Shown in pieces: positions 60,261 through 64,000 of a stretch of DNA of 64,000 nucleotides (position 1 is the stretch's first letter; each line of letters begins with the position of its first letter). The notes under the pieces are model-generated. The model was given only the letters and a program-made list of their open reading frames with translations. It was not told the DNA's origin and ran no database searches. The position numbers and the translations under genes were made by a program. This stretch comes from an uncultured Christensenellaceae bacterium (GTDB taxonomy: Bacteria > Bacillota > Clostridia > Christensenellales > Aristaeellaceae): assembly GCA_905234985.1 (NCBI GenBank), contig CAJOJQ010000015.1:1-64000 (forward strand). The letters are read 5' to 3'.

Positions 60261-61526
60261 ATGGCTGCTTTTGTTGATCGCGCGCCCTTTACCGCCAAGG
60301 CGGGAAACGGCGGCAACGGCTGCGTTTCCTTCCATCGGGAGAAATTTGTGCAGAACGGCGGGCCGGATGGCGGCGACGGCGGCCACGGCGGCGACGTGAT
60401 CCTGCTGGCCGACGAAAACATGCACACCCTGCTGGATTTCCGTTTCCGCAGCAAGTACGAGGCCCCCGCCGGAGCGGACGGCTCCAGCGGCCGCCGCCAG
60501 GGCAAGAAAGGCGAACCGCTGATTGTTAAAGTTCCTGTTGGCACGGTGGTGCGGGACAAGGAAACCGGCGTGGTGGTGGCCGACATGTACGAGGCCGGGC
60601 GGGAAAAGGTGCTGCTGCGGGGCGGCCGGGGCGGCTGGGGCAACAGCCATTTTGCCACGCCCACCCGTCAGGCGCCCAATTTCGCCAAGCCCGGCATCAA
60701 GACGGAAAAGCATGAATTCATGTTAGAGCTGAAATCCATCGCCGACGTGGGTCTGGTAGGCTTCCCCAACGTGGGCAAAAGCACCATCCTGTCGGTAGTC
60801 ACTGCTGCCAAGCCCAAGATCGCCAATTATCATTTCACCACCCTGACCCCCAATTTGGGCATGGTGCGCCATCACGGCCAGGACTTCATCATGGCGGACA
60901 TCCCCGGCCTGGTGGAAGGGGCCAGCGAGGGCGCGGGGCTGGGCCACGATTTCCTGCGCCACGTGGAACGCACCCGCCTCTTGCTCCACGTCATCGACGC
61001 GGCGGGCAGCGAGGGCCGCGACCCGGTGGAGGATTACGAGCAGATCAACCGGGAGCTGGAAAAATACGGGGATTTAGCGAATCGCCCCCAGATCATCGCC
61101 GCCAACAAAATGGACATCCCCGACGGCGAAACGGGCTATCAGATGCTGAAGGACCACATCGGGGACAAATGGCCCGTCTTCCCCGTCAGCGCCGTCACTC
61201 GCCATGGCTTCGGCGAACTGATGGACTGCGTGGCCCAAACCTTGGCCGCCCTGCCCCCCATGGAGCCCTTCACCGAGGAAGAAATGCTGCCTGAAATGCT
61301 GGAAAACACCGGCTTTGAGGTCTCGAAGGACGGCAAGGTGTTCGTGGTTTCCGGCAGCGCCGTCACCCAGCTCATCGACAGCGTAAACTTCGATGACGAG
61401 GAATCCATGAACTGGTTCCACCGCACCATGCGCCGCGCGGGCATCATCGACGCCCTGCGGAACGCTGGCGCTCAGGAAGGCAGCACCGTGCGCATGGACG
61501 ATATGGAGTTTGACTTTGTGGAATAA
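60261..61526 (+). CDS. obgE: Obg-family GTPase ObgE/CgtA
   Basis: An essential GTPase in 50S maturation and stress control. The 421-residue protein has the Gly-rich Obg fold (FVDRAPFTAKAGNGGNGCVSFHREK and GGDGGHGGDVIL), the G domain from about 159 (GFPNVGKSTILSVV, then DIPGLVEGASEGAGLGHDFLRHVERTR and NKMD), and the C-terminal OCT domain (about 340-421). GGGAGG precedes the ATG. A palindromic element copy lies directly after its stop, and yhbY follows. Confidence 0.97.
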   Translation: MAAFVDRAPFTAKAGNGGNGCVSFHREKFVQNGGPDGGDGGHGGDVILLADENMHTLLDFRFRSKYEAPAGADGSSGRRQGKKGEPLIVKVPVGTVVRDKETGVVVADMYEAGREKVLLRGGRGGWGNSHFATPTRQAPNFAKPGIKTEKHEFMLELKSIADVGLVGFPNVGKSTILSVVTAAKPKIANYHFTTLTPNLGMVRHHGQDFIMADIPGLVEGASEGAGLGHDFLRHVERTRLLLHVIDAAGSEGRDPVEDYEQINRELEKYGDLANRPQIIAANKMDIPDGETGYQMLKDHIGDKWPVFPVSAVTRHGFGELMDCVAQTLAALPPMEPFTEEEMLPEMLENTGFEVSKDGKVFVVSGSAVTQLIDSVNFDDEESMNWFHRTMRRAGIIDALRNAGAQEGSTVRMDDMEFDFVE

Positions 61527-61537
61527 AAGGGGGTATC

Positions 61538-61605
61538 CTGGGGGAAACCGCTCTTTGTAGCCAAAGAGCGGTTTCCCCCAGACCCCCATCCGAGAAAGCT
61601 ATAAA
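61538..61605. repeat. Palindromic 3' element, copy 2
   Basis: The hairpin 61538-61581 has the same CCGCTCTTTG/CAAAGAGCGG arms as copy 1 at 2742 and the same tail (CCCCC, TCCGAGAAA, ATAAAAG). It begins 12 bases after the obgE stop. Confidence 0.75.
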
Positions 61606-61659
61606 AGAAACATGATGGTATCATTTACGAATATGACAATGGATTTTGGAGGAAATCAT

Positions 61660-61959
61660 ATGACATTAGAAATCAACAGCAAGCAGCGCGCCTATCTGCG
61701 CTCCCTGTGCAACACTCTGCCCGCCATCCTGTACATCGGTAAGGAGGGCATTACCGACGGCACCGTGAAGGAAGCCTGGGACGCTCTGGAAGCCCGGGAG
61801 CTGATCAAATGCTCCGTGCAGCGGGAAGCGCCCCTCACCGCCCGGGAAGCCTGCCAGGAGCTTTGCGAGCGGGTTCACGCCGCGCCGGTGCAGTGCATCG
61901 GCGGCAAATTTTCCATTTACCGCCCCCGCCGGAAGGACCCCACCATCGTTCTGCCCTGA
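61660..61959 (+). CDS. yhbY: YhbY-family CRM-domain RNA-binding protein
   Basis: A 99-residue protein that consists of one CRM domain: TLEINSKQRAYLRSLCNTLPAILYIGKEG with the GxxG loop at IGKEG, then ELIKCSVQRE and CIGGKFSIYRPRR. It binds pre-50S particles. The start at 61660 follows GGAGG by 7 bases. Its position after obgE fits a ribosome-assembly pair. Confidence 0.93.
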   Translation: MTLEINSKQRAYLRSLCNTLPAILYIGKEGITDGTVKEAWDALEARELIKCSVQREAPLTAREACQELCERVHAAPVQCIGGKFSIYRPRRKDPTIVLP

Positions 61960-61971
61960 AAAAATTTAATA

Positions 61972-62021
61972 TTTTCGGGAAAACCAGCAACCACAATATA
62001 TTGTGGTGTGCGTCCCGAAAA
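61972..62021. promoter_or_regulatory. NrdR-box-like palindrome nested in a larger inverted repeat
   Basis: CCACAATATATTGTGG (61991-62006) is a perfect 16-base palindrome close to the NrdR consensus. TTTTCGGGA (61972-61980) and TCCCGAAAA (62013-62021) form an outer stem around it. A weaker site, ACCAAATATGGT (62036-62047), lies four helical turns downstream, just before the -35 of nrdD. Confidence 0.7.
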
Positions 62022-62048
62022 AGACAAAAAAATCAACCAAATATGGTA

Positions 62049-62077
62049 TTGACAAGTTCAGCCGGGCCTTATATAAT
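62049..62077 (+). promoter_or_regulatory. Promoter of nrdD
   Basis: Perfect TTGACA (62049-62054) and TATAAT (62072-62077) are 17 bases apart. NrdR bound upstream and at the -35 could repress it. Confidence 0.85.
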
Positions 62078-62150
62078 AGGGTCCGGCTTTCCCATTAGCC
62101 GTCCAAAATTTGAAGTAAAAACGAAAGATCGCCATGGAGGAATTGCACGC

Positions 62151-64000
62151 ATGATTACGTCCATCAGGAAGCGCGATGGCCGCGTTGTTCCCTTCGACAT
62201 TGAAAAGATCCAGCACGCCGTCACCAAGGCTTTTGAAGGCTCCGGCAGCGCCAAGGGCGAGGAAACCGCCCGGCTCATCAGCGAACAGGTAGAGCGCGAA
62301 CTGGAAAATAATGAAAACATCGCCAGCACCCCCTCCGTGGAGGAAGTGCAGGATATGGTGGAGCGCGTACTCATCGAAAAGGGCTTCGTGCGCACCGCCA
62401 AGGCCTACATCCTGTACCGCGCCGAGCGCAGCCGCGTGCGCGAAATGAATACCCGCCTGATGAAGGTATTCGAGGATATCGCCTACAAGGACGCCATCGA
62501 CAGCGATATCAAGCGCGAAAACGCCAACATCAACGGCGACACCGCCATGGGCAGCATGCTGAAATTCGGCAGCGAGGGCAGCAAGCAGTTCTACGACATG
62601 TTTGTGCTGAATCCCGCCCACGCCAAGGCCCACCGGGAGGGCGATATCCATATCCATGACCTGGATTTCCTCACCCTCACCACCACCTGCTGCCAGATCC
62701 AGCTGACCACCCTCTTTAAGAACGGTTTTTCCACCGGTCACGGTGTGCTGCGGGAACCCAACGATATTTCCAGCTATTCCGCCCTGGCCTGCATCGCCAT
62801 CCAGGCCAACCAGAACGACCAGCACGGCGGCCAGAGCATCGTGGATTTCGATTACGGCATGGCCCCCGGCGTGCGCAAGACCTTCGTCAAGCGCTTCCGG
62901 GATAACCTGTCCCGCGCCCTGGAACTGCGTTTGAACGTTGAAAACGCCGACGACGCGGCCCGGGAAATGCTGACCGCCATCGAGGAAACCGCGGGCTTAA
63001 CCCCCACCCTGCAGGAAACCGATGAATTCAAGGCCGCCCTGCGGGAAAAGCTGGCGGATCGCGCAGAAGCCGCCACCGCCGATGAAATTTTCGATTTTGC
63101 CCAGAAGCACGCCGTGAAGGAAACCCGCCGAGCCACCTATCAGGCCATGGAAGCCCTGGTACACAACCTGAATACCATGAACTCCCGCGCGGGCGCGCAG
63201 GTACCCTTCTCCTCCATCAACTACGGCACCGACGTCACCCCCGAAGGCCGTTTGGTCATGGAACAAGTTTTGCTGGCCACCGAAGCGGGCCTGGGCCGGG
63301 GCGAAACCCCCATTTTCCCCATCCAGATTTTCCGCGTCAAGGAAGGGGTCAACTACAACCCCGGCGATCCCAACTACGATCTGTACCGCTTAGCCATCCG
63401 CGTCAGCGCCAAGCGCCTGTTCCCCAACTTCTCCTTCCTGGACGCGCCCTACAATCTGCAATACTACAAGCCCGGCCATCCCGAAACCGAAGTGGCCTAC
63501 ATGGGCTGCCGCACCCGCGTGATCGGCAACGCCTATGACCGCAGCCGGGAAATCGCGCCCCGCCGCGGCAACCTGTCCTTCACCTCCATCAACCTGCCCC
63601 GCATCGCCATCAAGGCCAACGGGGACGTGGACTGGTTCTTCGCCGAGCTGGAAAACAAGATGAAGCTGGTGGTGGAGCAGCTGGACGAGCGCTATGAGAT
63701 CATCGCCCGGAAAAAGGTCTATAACTTCCCCTTCCTCATGGGGCAGGGCGTGTGGATCGACTCTGAAAAGTTAGACTGGAACGACGAGGTGCGCGAAGTC
63801 CTCAAGCACGGCACCCTGTCCGTGGGCTTCATCGGCCTGGCCGAAGCCCTGAAAGCTCTGCGCGGCAAGCATCACGGCGAAAGCGAGGAAAGCCAGAACT
63901 TAGGCCTGGAAATCGTGGGCTTCATGCGCAGTTACCTGGACAAGCTCACCGCCGAACGCCACATGAACTATACCCTGCTGGCCACCCCCGCCGAGGGCCT
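62151..64000 (+). CDS. nrdD: Anaerobic ribonucleoside-triphosphate reductase (5' part)
   Basis: Reduces NTPs to dNTPs with a glycyl radical. The start MITSIRKRDGRVVPFDIEK follows ATGGAGG. About 616 codons lie in the window and the gene runs off the right edge, so the C-terminal glycyl-radical loop is not visible. Seen are the N-terminal ATP-cone (about 1-95, allosteric dATP/ATP site), then EGDIHIHDLDF, TTTCCQIQLTTLFKNGFSTGHG and the catalytic barrel with MGCRTRVIGN. Its activase nrdG is at 21171-21677. Regulation by NrdR is likely from the palindrome upstream. Confidence 0.95.
   Translation, partial: MITSIRKRDGRVVPFDIEKIQHAVTKAFEGSGSAKGEETARLISEQVERELENNENIASTPSVEEVQDMVERVLIEKGFVRTAKAYILYRAERSRVREMNTRLMKVFEDIAYKDAIDSDIKRENANINGDTAMGSMLKFGSEGSKQFYDMFVLNPAHAKAHREGDIHIHDLDFLTLTTTCCQIQLTTLFKNGFSTGHGVLREPNDISSYSALACIAIQANQNDQHGGQSIVDFDYGMAPGVRKTFVKRFRDNLSRALELRLNVENADDAAREMLTAIEETAGLTPTLQETDEFKAALREKLADRAEAATADEIFDFAQKHAVKETRRATYQAMEALVHNLNTMNSRAGAQVPFSSINYGTDVTPEGRLVMEQVLLATEAGLGRGETPIFPIQIFRVKEGVNYNPGDPNYDLYRLAIRVSAKRLFPNFSFLDAPYNLQYYKPGHPETEVAYMGCRTRVIGNAYDRSREIAPRRGNLSFTSINLPRIAIKANGDVDWFFAELENKMKLVVEQLDERYEIIARKKVYNFPFLMGQGVWIDSEKLDWNDEVREVLKHGTLSVGFIGLAEALKALRGKHHGESEESQNLGLEIVGFMRSYLDKLTAERHMNYTLLATPAEG

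Overview
The window looks like chromosome from a high-GC anaerobic, spore-forming member of the Clostridia (Bacillota). The evidence is a SpoIVFA/SpoIVFB-type sporulation pair, anaerobic ribonucleotide reductase genes (nrdD, nrdG), an FprA-type flavodiiron protein, HslUV and RbgA, consistently strong Shine-Dalgarno sites, and a plant-polysaccharide (pectin) locus typical of gut or rumen clostridia. I cannot name the genus. No rRNA, tRNA or CRISPR array was found.

Layout. Positions 1-100 hold what appears to be the last codons of a tyrosine integrase and its short repeats, abutting the 3' end of guaA, a known insertion hotspot, so a mobile element probably lies just outside the left edge. At 0.2-9.6 kb are guaA (synthetase half only), a flavodiiron protein, a three-gene NHLP-type bacteriocin export cassette on the minus strand, and guaB. 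At 9.8-17 kb an esterase faces a ten-gene minus-strand operon that starts with a TetR regulator and its operator-like palindrome and continues through GNAT acetyltransferases, a Cys-rich DUF3795 protein, membrane proteins, a flavodoxin-like reductase, a hydrolase and an S66 (MccF/LD-carboxypeptidase) peptidase. At 17-27.4 kb are yebC, a secreted C39-like protease, spoIVFB/spoIVFA, rnhA, nrdG, a solute-binding-like protein, a sugar-nucleotidyltransferase fused to a degenerate phosphomannomutase, rbgA, rnhB and yraN. At 27.4-43 kb come a 1407-residue double GT-C mannosyltransferase-like protein, comM, dprA, topA, trmFO, a secreted hydrolase, hslV, hslU, cmk, plsC and a GNAT. At 43-46.5 kb is a MoxR/DUF58/DUF4129 operon. 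At 47-54.5 kb is a pectin/xyloside degradation locus (TIM-barrel epimerase, GH3, GH105-like, GH28, kduI, kduD). At 54.6-64 kb are tatC/tatA/tatB-like, an FHA/FtsW-RodA/PBP trio, obgE, yhbY and the 5' part of nrdD behind an NrdR-box-like palindrome.

The most unusual feature lies between genes. Eight intergenic elements are built as long inverted repeats whose arms are tandem 7-bp repeats around a short AT-rich centre. The heptad differs between elements (types GTAGGAG, GAGAGTT, CAGAGTT, GAGATAG), but the two arms of each element match each other, so the arms appear to co-evolve. They occur between codirectional, convergent and divergent genes, so they are not simply terminators. Other intergenic structure includes a two-copy palindrome with a conserved tail found just downstream of stop codons, and two regions packed with consecutive perfect hairpins (21.75-21.96 kb and 59.7-60.2 kb), one of them apparently multi-branched. 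A small hydrophobic ORF with an SD-sequestering hairpin (52.5-52.7 kb) resembles a holin-like/type I toxin gene.
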